From a bacterium (lineage in GTDB: Bacteria; Zhuqueibacterota; QNDG01; JAGLOF01), in assembly GCA_016934955.1 (NCBI GenBank), contig JAFGRY010000004.1, positions 1 to 64,000 of the forward strand: a stretch of 64,000 bases of DNA. Direction: 5' to 3'. This document shows positions 8,428 to 16,998 of this stretch, in pieces (position 1 is the first letter of the stretch; each line of letters starts with the position of its first letter). The position numbers and the translations under genes are program-made. The notes below the pieces were generated by a model. That model was not told the DNA's origin, did no database searches, and saw nothing but the letters and a program-made list of their open reading frames with translations.

Positions 8428-9516
8428 CTATCCGTTATCCTTCATGAATCCCAGCATGAACTCGGTCAGCGCTTCGATGCCCTTCAGCGTCATGGCGTTG
8501 TACATGGAAACCCTGATGCCGCCCACGGAACGGTGTCCCTTCAGGCCGCCGAATCCCGCGGCGGAAGCGTCGGCGATGAACTGTTTCTCGAGATCTTCGC
8601 TGGGAAGCCGGAAGACCACATTCATGAGGCTGCGGCTGTCCCTGGCAATGGGGGAACGGAAGAAATCGGCATTGTCGTCGATTACTGAATACAGCAGCTT
8701 TCCTTTTGCGGCGTTCTCTTTTTCGACCGCTTTCATTCCACCTATGGTCTTAAAGTATTTGAGCACTTCCCTGAGAATATAGATGGAGAATGTCGGCGCG
8801 GTATTATAGAGTGAATCCTGTTCCGCCTGAATTTTGTACTGACACATGGAGGGGATCGTGTCCTTGCTCATGTCGATGACATCATCGCGAATGATCACGA
8901 CGGTGACTCCCGACGGTCCCAGATTTTTCTGCGCGCCCGCGTAGATGAGCCCGAATTTGCTTACATCAAGTTTCCGGGAGAGGATATCACTGGACATGTC
9001 GCAGATCAGCGGCACCGTCCCTGAATCGGGGAATACGTGCATCTGCGTCCCGGCGATGGTATTGTTCGATGTGCAGTGCAGGTAGCGGGCGCCAGGGGTC
9101 AGCGTGATGCCGTCCATTGCGGGGATGTAGGTGAAGTTGGCATCTTCCGATGTTGCCGCGACATTCACTTTCCCGAAGAGTTTGGCTTCCTTGATCGCCT
9201 TTTTCGACCAGGTCCCCGTGTTGATGTAATCCGCGGTCTGATCCTGGCTGAGCAGATTCATCGGGATCATGAAGAACTGGGTGCTGGCCCCTCCCTGCAG
9301 GAAGAGAATTTTATAGTTCGCGGGAATAGTCAACAGCTCACGGAGAAGATTCTGGGCTTCGGCGTGAATCGCTGCGTAATCCTTGGCACGGTGACTCAGC
9401 TCCATCACCGCCATACCGGTGTTATTGTAGTTGGGAAGATCCGCCTTGATTTTTTCCAGAACCGGCAGCGGCAGCGTGGCCGGTCCAGCATTGAAATTCC
9501 AGATACGTTCAGGCAT
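8428..9516 (-). CDS. serC: Phosphoserine aminotransferase
   Basis: The 362-residue PLP enzyme converts 3-phosphohydroxypyruvate and glutamate to phosphoserine, the second step of serine synthesis. It shows the family start FNAGPATLP, the phosphate-binding QGGASTQF, the region HCTSNNTIAGTQ, the cofactor Asp in ICDMSSD and the PLP lysine in GAQKNLGPSG (Lys197). The C-terminal FGGLKGHRSVGGIRVSMYNA is also typical. Full length. It lies 12 bases after serA in the same direction and is followed by a strong terminator, so it is the last gene of the run. Confidence 0.96.
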   Translation of the reverse strand: MPERIWNFNAGPATLPLPVLEKIKADLPNYNNTGMAVMELSHRAKDYAAIHAEAQNLLRELLTIPANYKILFLQGGASTQFFMIPMNLLSQDQTADYINTGTWSKKAIKEAKLFGKVNVAATSEDANFTYIPAMDGITLTPGARYLHCTSNNTIAGTQMHVFPDSGTVPLICDMSSDILSRKLDVSKFGLIYAGAQKNLGPSGVTVVIIRDDVIDMSKDTIPSMCQYKIQAEQDSLYNTAPTFSIYILREVLKYFKTIGGMKAVEKENAAKGKLLYSVIDDNADFFRSPIARDSRSLMNVVFRLPSEDLEKQFIADASAAGFGGLKGHRSVGGIRVSMYNAMTLKGIEALTEFMLGFMKDNG

Positions 9517-9528
9517 CGCCGTGCTCCT

Positions 9529-10398
9529 CTATTTGAAGTTTTTCAGAATATCGACAACAGTATCGCCGATCCGGAGAAGGTTTTCTTTTGATGAGGCGCC
9601 GATATGGGGTGTCATCTGCACATTGGGTGTGGTCAGCAGGGGGCAGTCCTCGGCCGGCGGATCTGAAAACCAGACGTCGGTGGCGTAGGTGGCGACTTTA
9701 CCGCTTTTAAGCGCTTCCACCATGTCCTCCTCGACAACGCATTTGCCCCGCCCGGTGTTGACGATGACCACACCGTCTTTCATTTTCGCGATTGTTTTTT
9801 TGTTGATCATGCCCTTGGTGTCGACGGTCAGGGGAGTGTGCATGGAGATGTAATCCGCCTGTTTCAGAAGATCGTCGAAACTCATCATCTCGGCCGCATC
9901 CGATTTCTCCACGTATTTATCATAGGCGATCACCGTCATGCCGAAGGCCTTCGCCCGCTTTGCCACTTCCTGGGCGATACGGCCGATACCGATGAGACCG
10001 AGCGTTTTTCCCATCAATTCGGTCCGCTTCAGCTGCTTTTTCGCCCACTCTCCCTTTTTCATGGTATTGTGGCCCTCGATCAGCCGGTTGGGAATCGCGA
10101 GCAGGTGGGCGAACGCCAGTTCCGCCACGGCAACGCTGGACGCCGCGGGCGTGTTGTGTACGGTGATGCCTTTTTCAGCGGCGTATTCAAGATCGACATT
10201 GTCGAGCCCCACACCGCCGCGGATGATCAGTTTCAGATTCGGGGCGCTGTCGATATACTCCCGGGTGCATTTTGTCTTGCTCCGGATGAGCACAACATTC
10301 GCTTCACCGACCCGGGACGGGTCATCCGTTACTTCTCCGAATTCCTTCAATCTTTCGGGAAGGGAAGGGTCGAACGCGTCAGAGATCAGAATTTTCAT
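9529..10398 (-). CDS. serA: D-3-phosphoglycerate dehydrogenase, short form without ACT domain
   Basis: The 289-residue D-2-hydroxyacid dehydrogenase has the NAD site GLIGIGRIAQEVA, the catalytic Arg in RGGVGLDNVD, the NTGRGKCVVEE block and the catalytic His in MTPHIGASSKEN. It ends right after the catalytic core (DTVVDILKNFK), so it has neither the ACT nor the ASB domain that gives serine feedback in longer SerA proteins. The place between a DUF1015 gene and serC supports the 3-phosphoglycerate role: it makes the SerC substrate. Related 2-hydroxyacid dehydrogenases look alike, but the context is strong. Confidence 0.93.
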   Translation of the reverse strand: MKILISDAFDPSLPERLKEFGEVTDDPSRVGEANVVLIRSKTKCTREYIDSAPNLKLIIRGGVGLDNVDLEYAAEKGITVHNTPAASSVAVAELAFAHLLAIPNRLIEGHNTMKKGEWAKKQLKRTELMGKTLGLIGIGRIAQEVAKRAKAFGMTVIAYDKYVEKSDAAEMMSFDDLLKQADYISMHTPLTVDTKGMINKKTIAKMKDGVVIVNTGRGKCVVEEDMVEALKSGKVATYATDVWFSDPPAEDCPLLTTPNVQMTPHIGASSKENLLRIGDTVVDILKNFK

Positions 10399-10443
10399 CG
10401 GATTGTCTCCTTATATCAATGAAAGGACAGTGGGTTCTCCATT

Positions 10444-11688
10444 TCAATCGAGCACATGAACGACAACACCGCTGGCGAGTTTCGGCTCGAACCAGGTTGA
10501 TTTCGGCGGCATGACCTCGTTTGCGTCGGCGACCGCGAGCAGCTGGTCGATGGTGGTGGGATGCAGGGAGAAGGCGACACTGAAATCTCCGCTGTCCACA
10601 AGACGCTCGAGTTCTCCCAGGCCCCTGATCCCGCCGACAAAATTGATCCGTTTGTCTGTCCGCGGATTTTCGATGCCCAGCACGGGTTTGAGCAGGTTTT
10701 CCTGCAGGATGGATACATCGAGCTGTTTTATCGGATCTCCGGCGTCGAAACTGCCTCTTTTTGCTTCCAGCCGGTACCAGACGCCGTTCAGGTACATGCC
10801 GAAATGATGCAGCGCCGCGGGTGCATAGGCGGCCCCCCCCGCTTCACTGACGGTGAAACGCTCAGAGACGGCCTCCATGAATGCGGCGGGACTCCTGCCG
10901 TTGAGATCCGTGACGACTCGGTTATAATCGAGGATATTCATCTGTTTATCCGGGAAAATGACCGAGAGGAAGTAGTTGTAGGATTCATTGCCGGTATGGG
11001 CGGGATTGGCCGCTTTGCGCGCATCCCGCACCCGGGCCGCGGCCGCGGAACGGTGATGACCGTCCGCCACGTAGAGCGCCTCAACGGCGGCGAAGGCGGT
11101 GTCCAGCTGCGTGATGACGGCGCGGTCGCCGACGACGTACAGGGTGTGCCGAACGTTGTAATCACCGGTGAAATCGTAGACCGGCTCATCCTGCATGATT
11201 CTGTCGATGATCGCGTTGATATCGCTTCGTTCCCGATAGGTGAGAAAGACCGGACCGACCTGGGCATTGAGACTGTCGATATGGGTCATACGGTCGTTTT
11301 CCTTGTCCGGACGGGTGAATTCATGCTTCTTGATGATATTCTCTGCATAGTCCTCCACGGAGGCCACCGCAACCAGCCCCACCTGTTCATGGTCACCCAT
11401 GCGGAGCTTGTATACGTAGTAACAGGGCTGTGCGTCCCTGACCATCACGCCGTCATTGATGAGCCGGGCGAGATTTTCGCCTCCTTTGGCGTACACTTCC
11501 GGAGAGTAAAGATCGGTTCCTTCCGGCAGATCGATCTCAGGCTTGTTCACGTGCAGAAACGAGATCGGATTCCCCGCGGCTTTCCGCCTGGCTTCTTCTG
11601 AATTGAGAACATCGTAGGGAGGTGAGGCTACTTGGCTGATTTTATCGGGAGTAGGCCTCAGCCCCCGAAACGGTCTGATACGGGCCAT
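10444..11688 (-). CDS. DUF1015 family protein
   Basis: The 414-residue protein begins MARIRPFRGLRPTP and contains the family blocks VASPPYDVLN, the HVNKPEID-type segment, KKHEFTRPDKENDR and the hallmark YVADGHHRSAAAA. DUF1015 proteins are commonly found next to serA and serC and are often annotated as SerB-like or of unknown function. The invariant ADGHHR motif suggests an enzyme active site, but no reaction is established that I can name with confidence. It lies 45 bases upstream of serA on the same strand and likely shares its transcript. Confidence 0.9.
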   Translation of the reverse strand: MARIRPFRGLRPTPDKISQVASPPYDVLNSEEARRKAAGNPISFLHVNKPEIDLPEGTDLYSPEVYAKGGENLARLINDGVMVRDAQPCYYVYKLRMGDHEQVGLVAVASVEDYAENIIKKHEFTRPDKENDRMTHIDSLNAQVGPVFLTYRERSDINAIIDRIMQDEPVYDFTGDYNVRHTLYVVGDRAVITQLDTAFAAVEALYVADGHHRSAAAARVRDARKAANPAHTGNESYNYFLSVIFPDKQMNILDYNRVVTDLNGRSPAAFMEAVSERFTVSEAGGAAYAPAALHHFGMYLNGVWYRLEAKRGSFDAGDPIKQLDVSILQENLLKPVLGIENPRTDKRINFVGGIRGLGELERLVDSGDFSVAFSLHPTTIDQLLAVADANEVMPPKSTWFEPKLASGVVVHVLD

Positions 11689-11714
11689 AACGTAACTCCT
11701 GCTGATTTGGTGTG

Positions 11715-12482
11715 CTATTCAGGTATAAGATCGAAAACGCGTAGGTTGTTGAGATAGGTGGTAAAGTGGTCAGGTGCGCCGTGTATCCAGAACCCGATTC
11801 TGCCTTCTGAGTAAACATCTCCGAAACCGCCCCGGTCTCTGAGATCATGAATTTTTTCCTTGTCTACAAAGAACTGAATACGGTTGCCTGTCTTTGCGGC
11901 ATTGATAAGATAAAAACGGTTTTGCCTGCAGGGATCCGGGGTTTTACGGGCGAGAAGGAGGGAGCCCGGGTTTTTTCTCAGCCGGCTTCCGTTTTCGTGA
12001 AATCCGTCGGGGGTGTAACAGTGATAGGCAACCTGGTAGCTCATCAGATCACCCTGTCCGTAATCTTCAATACGTCCCGTCCGCTCATCGCTGCGCTGGA
12101 AAAAGTTCTTGCCGGGCAGGGACTGTGCGCAGAAATGAAGCACGTTCACGCCGTTCGTATCGGGAAGTTCAACTTCATATTCAATGAGAAACGATCCGGA
12201 AAACTCCCTGTCGAGCCAGAGCATCACTCCTTCACTGCCCGCGTTCTCCGTTATTTCCATCCGGCCGTCGGGCGTGACAATGACATTGCCGTCACCTTCA
12301 ATCCGCCAGTTCGTGAGATTTTCGGTGTACGATTCATCGACGATCATCCTGCTCGTGTAGCCGGGGATCGTCATCTGGGACATGACGGCCTGCTGCCTCC
12401 GGCATCCCGGCACAGTCAGAATGAGGAGAGCGGGCAGGAGATGCGCTGTCCCGCTGAATGTACGATTTCTGCAGGAACTCAT
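11715..12482 (-). CDS. YesU-like (DUF1961) lipoprotein with concanavalin-type fold
   Basis: The 255-residue product starts with a signal sequence ending in VPGC (Cys27), a probable lipoprotein site. The rest follows Bacillus YesU/DUF1961: NWRIEGDGNV near 58, VMLWLDREFSG, VLHFCAQSLPG, then RTGRIEDYGQGDL, AYHCYTP and GRIGFWIHG near the end. This is a jelly-roll sheet related to LamG and polysaccharide-lyase-associated proteins; a carbohydrate-linked role is inferred. It sits 26 bases before the DUF1015 gene, so it may be co-transcribed with serine genes by chance. Confidence 0.75.
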   Translation of the reverse strand: MSSCRNRTFSGTAHLLPALLILTVPGCRRQQAVMSQMTIPGYTSRMIVDESYTENLTNWRIEGDGNVIVTPDGRMEITENAGSEGVMLWLDREFSGSFLIEYEVELPDTNGVNVLHFCAQSLPGKNFFQRSDERTGRIEDYGQGDLMSYQVAYHCYTPDGFHENGSRLRKNPGSLLLARKTPDPCRQNRFYLINAAKTGNRIQFFVDKEKIHDLRDRGGFGDVYSEGRIGFWIHGAPDHFTTYLNNLRVFDLIPE

Positions 12483-12486
12483 CTGC

Positions 12487-12882
12487 TTATTTCTTTTCCG
12501 GTTTTTCAGTCGTACCCGCTGTTTTGCCGGATTTCGGAGCAGCGGCCTTCTTCGGCTTGTTTTCCGACGCGGCGGGCGCGGCTTTTTTGGCGGCGGGCTT
12601 TTTAGCGGCAGCGCTCTTTGCCGCGGTCTTGGCCGGTGCCTTCTTTTTGGTGTCCGCAGCCGTCTTTTTCCCGGCTTCTTTTTTCTTTGCGGTTTTCTCG
12701 GGTTTGGCTGTGGAAGCGGCGGCCTCTTTCTTCGGCTTCGGGCTTTCCACTATTTTCTTTTTTGGTGCAACGGCAATCCGTTTTTCAGCGGGGATTTTTG
12801 CCTTCAGCCGTTTCAGCCGTGACTTGCGCTTTCGTTTGAGCTGGATTCGTTTTCTGTTTTGCTTACTCTTGCTCCGTCCCAT
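12487..12882 (-). CDS. Lys/Ala/Pro-rich basic protein with histone H1-like tail
   Basis: The 131-residue product has a very basic N-terminus (MGRSKSKQNRKRIQLKRKRK) and a low-complexity tail of KKP, AAKK and KTAAK units resembling eukaryotic H1 or bacterial HU/Hc1 tails. Such proteins usually bind nucleic acid; the N-terminal arginine/lysine block also resembles short ribosome-associated proteins. No globular domain is visible. A ribosome site AAGAGG lies about 7 bases before the ATG. It is the first gene of the minus-strand run and is separated from the lipoprotein gene by 4 bases. Function is inferred from composition only. Confidence 0.7.
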   Translation of the reverse strand: MGRSKSKQNRKRIQLKRKRKSRLKRLKAKIPAEKRIAVAPKKKIVESPKPKKEAAASTAKPEKTAKKKEAGKKTAADTKKKAPAKTAAKSAAAKKPAAKKAAPAASENKPKKAAAPKSGKTAGTTEKPEKK

Positions 12883-12891
12883 TCTCGACCT

Positions 12892-12920
12892 CTTACACTA
12901 AAAAAAAATACTCTTGTCAA
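12892..12920 (-). promoter_or_regulatory. Candidate promoter for the minus-strand serine operon
   Basis: On the minus strand, a perfect TTGACA (12915-12920) is followed after 17 bases by TGTAAG (12892-12897). The spacer is dominated by a nine-T run. The predicted start would lie within a few bases of the ATG at 12882, leaving almost no leader, which lowers confidence. Confidence 0.35.
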
Positions 12921-13139
12921 TTACTGGTTCTGTTGTCTTACATGAATTCTGCATAATAATGCAGCCATGTAAAACCAAGGTCAGAAATGTAGGCATTTTT
13001 TTTAGAAAAATCAACTATTAACTGCATTTTATTATCCGGTACCGGGGAAACGGGGCGGCCGGGGAAGGTGTTCATCCGGAAAAACAGCGAGGTGCCGTGC
13101 TGCGGAGCGGAAAAGAAAGAGCGGGGGACGGGATGAGGG

Positions 13140-15083
13140 TCAGAGCGACAGTTCGGTCTGGCACTGGAACACCGCCCTCGTTTTAACCGGGTGTCCGTAG
13201 TCCGGCCCGCTTGCCTGCAGAGAGAGCGCGGCGCAGATGCGAAACCGCCGGCTGAGATGGCAGGCCAGTGATACGGTCCACGCGGCCCCCCTGCCGCTGA
13301 GGGGGGAGATGCTCATTGTCCCCGGAACGCTGTTTTCAAAGAGGTAGACCCTGGCATCCCACCCCTCGGTGTCGAACAGGCTGAAACGGGAAGTGACCCG
13401 CAGCAGCGACGCGCCGGTGCAGTACCAGGCGAGGGAGAGAAGCTTTCCCCGGGCTGGGGGCGGTCCGTACTCCCCGGCGGCGAAGAACCGGTACCGGACT
13501 CGAGTGAAATCGAACCGCGCCTGCAGGCGGGCATGCCGGCGGTACCGCCACTCGACCGCGAGGCGGTACTGCGTCTGCACCCTCTCACCCGTCTGTTTCG
13601 CCGGCTCGTACGCGGCAGTGGCCTCTGCTGCCGACAGACCCTGCTTTCTGCGGATCCTGCCGGTGAACAGTAATGATCGCGTCACCTTTTTTCGGCATAC
13701 GACGCACTGTTCGTTCCAGCGGTTTGTCACGGGAAGGGTAAAGGTCCGCCAGAGCGTGGCGCCCAGGTCACAGTACCAGGCGATGGCGCCCCCTCCCGGA
13801 AGGGTGCGGGAGAGCGCAAGATAGGCGCCACTCCGGTTGACCGCGGGTGAGATGCCGGCACAATGGCTGCGGGGATTGTGGAAATCGGGATCGAACCGGT
13901 ATGCTGAAATCACCAGCGGCAGCAGTGCCGAGCGGATCATGACGGTGAGAACGGCGGCGCCGCCTCCGGCGGATGATATGGCGATCTCGCCTGCGGTGGT
14001 GCAGCCGGGCAGATCCAGCATGCCATAGCACCCCCCGACCCTGTTGATTTTTCCCCGAAACGCGTAGTACCCGTCCTCGCGGCTGCCGGGACCGAAGGCG
14101 GCGGAGTATGTCGTGTTCGACGCGGTGACACCGAGGCATCCGGCGGCAAACCGGTATTCCAGCACGCCGCCGCAGACGGTTTCGGCCAGCCGGTCCTTGT
14201 TACGCTGTTCCGAAGCGCTGACATGGAGGCCGGAAAGGGGAGTGGATGTGACGAGACCCTCGCCGGAGATGACCGCGTCGAGATCTCTCCGGGACACGAA
14301 GCCGGCGATGCTGAACGGCCCGACGAGCGCCGAGGCCGCGGCTCCCCGCATGAATCTGTTCTCATCTCCTGAGGCGTAGCCGCGGATGCCCCTGGGCTGT
14401 TTGAGCACATGGGCGCCGGGTTCCGCTCCTTTAGGCGCCGCATACGGTCCCCAGCACGAGAGACCCTGGCCGGTCTCAAGGCAGTAATCGCCGAGGAGAA
14501 TGGTAACGTGGTTCGAGACGGCCGTCCATGCGGCGAAGCCGGCGGCGTGGTCGGCCCATGACGGTTCGCCGCTGTCTTTCTCGATGAGAAAGGCGGCGGA
14601 GAGCCGCTCTCCGGCCGAGAGAGTGCATCGCTGCTGCAGCGCGTATCCCCGTTCCGGCGCTGACGACGATGGCGGCGGCCTCTTTGCCGCCGCCGTGACC
14701 CGGGCTCGCCAGTGCAGCGCGGGCCGCGCGATGCTGGTCCGGAAGCAGACGACGTCGCGAAGCCTGTCGATGCCGTCAAGAACGGAAGACAACCGCTGCT
14801 CGAAATCATCCCAGGAAATGAAGGGCCCCCGGGAGCGCCGCTCCCGGTAGATCGCCAGAGCGGACACGGGGGTGAGGAACGGCAGCCCGCGCATGGTGGG
14901 AAGCGTGCAGGAGTTGAGATTGACCGGCCGCCGCCGGTACTCTTCCAGGTCATCGAGCACCGCGGCGGATACGGTGTGCTCGGTGTCGGCGAAGATCGTC
15001 TCTTCCAGTTCAGTCTGGGCCCGGGCCGGGTGCCAGCCGCCCCCGGCCAGCAGGAGAAGGATACAGAAGGGAAACGCTTTCAT
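13140..15083 (-). CDS. Exported helix-hairpin-helix protein with predicted outer-membrane barrel
   Basis: The 647-residue product has a signal peptide (FCILLLLAGGGWHPARAQ). Residues ~45-105 form a helix-hairpin-helix pair: PVNLNSCTLPTMRGLPFLTP and a following ISWDDFEQRL block. This arrangement occurs in ComEA-like proteins and in a group of FCB exported proteins. The remainder alternates hydrophobic and polar residues with many Gly/Tyr strands (WRARVTAAA, LLFTGRIRR, YRLAVEWRYRR), which suggests a beta-barrel. Its ATG overlaps the stop of the upstream PorV-like gene by four bases, so the two are translationally coupled. No enzymatic motif is seen. Role unknown; DNA or secretion link is speculative. 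Confidence 0.75.
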   Translation of the reverse strand: MKAFPFCILLLLAGGGWHPARAQTELEETIFADTEHTVSAAVLDDLEEYRRRPVNLNSCTLPTMRGLPFLTPVSALAIYRERRSRGPFISWDDFEQRLSSVLDGIDRLRDVVCFRTSIARPALHWRARVTAAAKRPPPSSSAPERGYALQQRCTLSAGERLSAAFLIEKDSGEPSWADHAAGFAAWTAVSNHVTILLGDYCLETGQGLSCWGPYAAPKGAEPGAHVLKQPRGIRGYASGDENRFMRGAAASALVGPFSIAGFVSRRDLDAVISGEGLVTSTPLSGLHVSASEQRNKDRLAETVCGGVLEYRFAAGCLGVTASNTTYSAAFGPGSREDGYYAFRGKINRVGGCYGMLDLPGCTTAGEIAISSAGGGAAVLTVMIRSALLPLVISAYRFDPDFHNPRSHCAGISPAVNRSGAYLALSRTLPGGGAIAWYCDLGATLWRTFTLPVTNRWNEQCVVCRKKVTRSLLFTGRIRRKQGLSAAEATAAYEPAKQTGERVQTQYRLAVEWRYRRHARLQARFDFTRVRYRFFAAGEYGPPPARGKLLSLAWYCTGASLLRVTSRFSLFDTEGWDARVYLFENSVPGTMSISPLSGRGAAWTVSLACHLSRRFRICAALSLQASGPDYGHPVKTRAVFQCQTELSL

Positions 15084-15913
15084 CGGGTATCCCCCGCCAT
15101 GCCCGCGTCAGCACTGATGGAAAAGGAGTGGGTCTCTCCAAGCAGGGCATGCGCGATGAGGCTGTAATCGAGTGTGAGCGAACCCCGTCTGATGCCGATT
15201 CCGAACGTGAGCAGGGGCGGGTCGTGCACCCATCCCGCCCTGAGCAGGAGAAACGGGCAGAGCGGTATTTCGCAGCCGGCGCGCAGCTGGGCCGGTTCGC
15301 CCCTGCGCTGGATATAATCACAGCGGCAGGCCGCTCCTTTGCCGCCGAATGTGATACCCGCTTTCATGGTCTGCGGCCGCACGTCCAGCCGGTCCCGCCC
15401 GGAAGCGATGGTGACGGCGCATCCCGCGCTGATTCCCGGGGAGACGCGCCAGAGCAGACCAATGGTGCCTGCGGTTCGCAGCCGCCGGTCCCGGGAAACC
15501 CGCCGTACCTGTTTCGTTTCAGCGGCACCGCCCACACAGAGGCCCGGGAGCACCTGAACCCCGCAGGCCAGCGTGAGTGACTCTTCGATGTAGAGATCAT
15601 TGCCGATTCTGTCCCATCCGGCGCAGACCTGCCAGGTCCCGCCGTGGAATCCGGCGCTTACGGCGGCGGAGGCAAGGGAGGGAATGCCGAACGGGCGCCC
15701 GATACCCGACGTACATTCCAGGCGGCGGGTGGAACCGGTGGCGGCGGGGTTGTGGAACACCGCCCCGCTTCCGGCTTCGGCGGCGGCGCCGCACAGGCCC
15801 ATGCCGGCGGACGCCCCGGGCAGATGAATGCCGCACACCCCCTGGGGTGCGGCGGTGAGCAGGGGATACAGGATACTGCATCCCGAGATGATCACGGTGA
15901 CAGACGGTTTCAT
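15080..15913 (-). CDS. PorV/PorQ-like outer-membrane protein
   Basis: The 277-residue product has a signal peptide and then GVCGIHLPGASAGMGLCGAA followed by AVFHNPAATG. This is the pattern of the PorV/PorQ and FadL-like barrels (a Gly/Ala-rich, aligned MGGA block followed by NPA). Many short amphipathic strands follow up to the terminus. In type IX secretion, PorV shuttles cargo at the outer membrane; here only family similarity supports such a role. I chose the ATG at 15911-15913, preceded by AGGAA. A longer in-frame ORF reaches 16084 but has no signal peptide at its start and overlaps the divergent promoter. Confidence 0.65.
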   Translation of the reverse strand: MKPSVTVIISGCSILYPLLTAAPQGVCGIHLPGASAGMGLCGAAAEAGSGAVFHNPAATGSTRRLECTSGIGRPFGIPSLASAAVSAGFHGGTWQVCAGWDRIGNDLYIEESLTLACGVQVLPGLCVGGAAETKQVRRVSRDRRLRTAGTIGLLWRVSPGISAGCAVTIASGRDRLDVRPQTMKAGITFGGKGAACRCDYIQRRGEPAQLRAGCEIPLCPFLLLRAGWVHDPPLLTFGIGIRRGSLTLDYSLIAHALLGETHSFSISADAGMAGDTR

Positions 15914-16005
15914 GCGCGTTCCTGCGGCGAGTGACTCTTCCTGCAGGTAAGTATAGGTGAAACCGGCCGGGAAAGCAAGGGGAGACTGTTTACAAATAAA
16001 GTAGC

Positions 16006-16035
16006 TTGACAATTGCCGTGAGAATGATAGATTAT
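16006..16035 (+). promoter_or_regulatory. Promoter of the DUF4835 gene
   Basis: A perfect TTGACA at 16006-16011 is followed after 18 bases by GATTAT (16030-16035); TAGATT at 16 bases is an alternative. It lies in the gap between the divergent PorV-like gene and the DUF4835 gene. Confidence 0.5.
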
Positions 16036-16068
16036 ATATTAAAGGTGTCCTTACAAGGGAGTCTGAAG

Positions 16069-16938
16069 ATGAACGCTGTACCATTTCGGAAGATGAAATT
16101 ACCCGGGTGCATCACGATCCCGGTGCTGCTTGCTGTCGTCCTGACACAGGCGGCGTCCGCGCAGTTCATCGAGGCCGATGTCACCGTCATGCTCGACCGG
16201 CTGCCCCTGGAAAAGCAGCAGGAACTGCGCTATTTTTCCGACAAGGTGACTGATTACATCAACACCCACGCCTGGACGGATGAGCAGTTCGATGAACCGG
16301 TACATGTCTCGATTCAGATATTTCTTCAGGACAAGAGTTCGAACTATGAGTCACGGTACAGCGGCAGATTTCTCATCACGAACAATCTCGATCTGCAGCA
16401 GTTCGATAAATACTGGCGGTTTCCCTATGAAGAGGGTAATCCCCTGCTTCACGACGAGCATGTGTTCAATCCCCTGACGAGTTTTATCAATTACTATATC
16501 TATATTGTGGTGGGATCGGAATACGACAAGATGGGCAAGTACCTGGGAACGCCGTTCTTCGAGAAGGCCAAGCAGATATGTGAGCAGGCGAAGTTCAATT
16601 CTCTCTATTCCTACGGCTGGGAAGAACGCGAACTGAGAATAAACGAGATTCTCAGCGAGGCGAATCTCTCTTTCCGGGCGATGAAGGACCGTCTCTATCT
16701 CGGCTATTCCTATGCAGGCGATGTCGACAGTGTCGCCCGCAGGTATGTGGGTGAAGCCGTGGATATGCTGGCGGAGATTCTCACCGAACATCCCGGCGAT
16801 GAGAAGGCTCTCGAGTTTCTGCAGGCCCACTATATCGACATTATGGATATATTCTCATATGATAACAATATCCTGAATACGTTTATCAGAATCGATCCCG
16901 ATCACGCCGATACCTACAGAAAATATCTGAATAAATGA
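16069..16938 (+). CDS. DUF4835 (PorD-like) protein
   Basis: The 289-residue product has a signal peptide (LPGCITIPVLLAVVLTQAASAQ). It follows DUF4835/PorD along its length: ITDYINTHAW-type block (DYINTHAWTDEQF), VSIQIFLQD, YSGRFLITNNLDL, FNPLTSFINYYIYIVVGSEYDKMG, GTPFFEKAKQI and a C-terminal VDMLAEILTEHPGDEKALEF. In Bacteroidota PorD is needed for the type IX secretion system and has been placed in the periplasm. A PorV-like gene is directly divergent. The ATG at 16069 has AAGGGA about 8 bases upstream. The presence of a sorting domain elsewhere in the window supports, but does not prove, a type IX-like role. Confidence 0.82.
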   Translation: MNAVPFRKMKLPGCITIPVLLAVVLTQAASAQFIEADVTVMLDRLPLEKQQELRYFSDKVTDYINTHAWTDEQFDEPVHVSIQIFLQDKSSNYESRYSGRFLITNNLDLQQFDKYWRFPYEEGNPLLHDEHVFNPLTSFINYYIYIVVGSEYDKMGKYLGTPFFEKAKQICEQAKFNSLYSYGWEERELRINEILSEANLSFRAMKDRLYLGYSYAGDVDSVARRYVGEAVDMLAEILTEHPGDEKALEFLQAHYIDIMDIFSYDNNILNTFIRIDPDHADTYRKYLNK

Positions 16939-16998
16939 CATCTTCCGGGGGCTGTCCCGAACGTCCGTTTTATGACGGCCCCCGCGTACCTCCTCTTT

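Noticed and set aside
16939..16998. Bidirectional terminator between the DUF4835 and beta-CASP genes
   Set aside because: A GC-rich hairpin is present but has a bulge and no T run on either strand.
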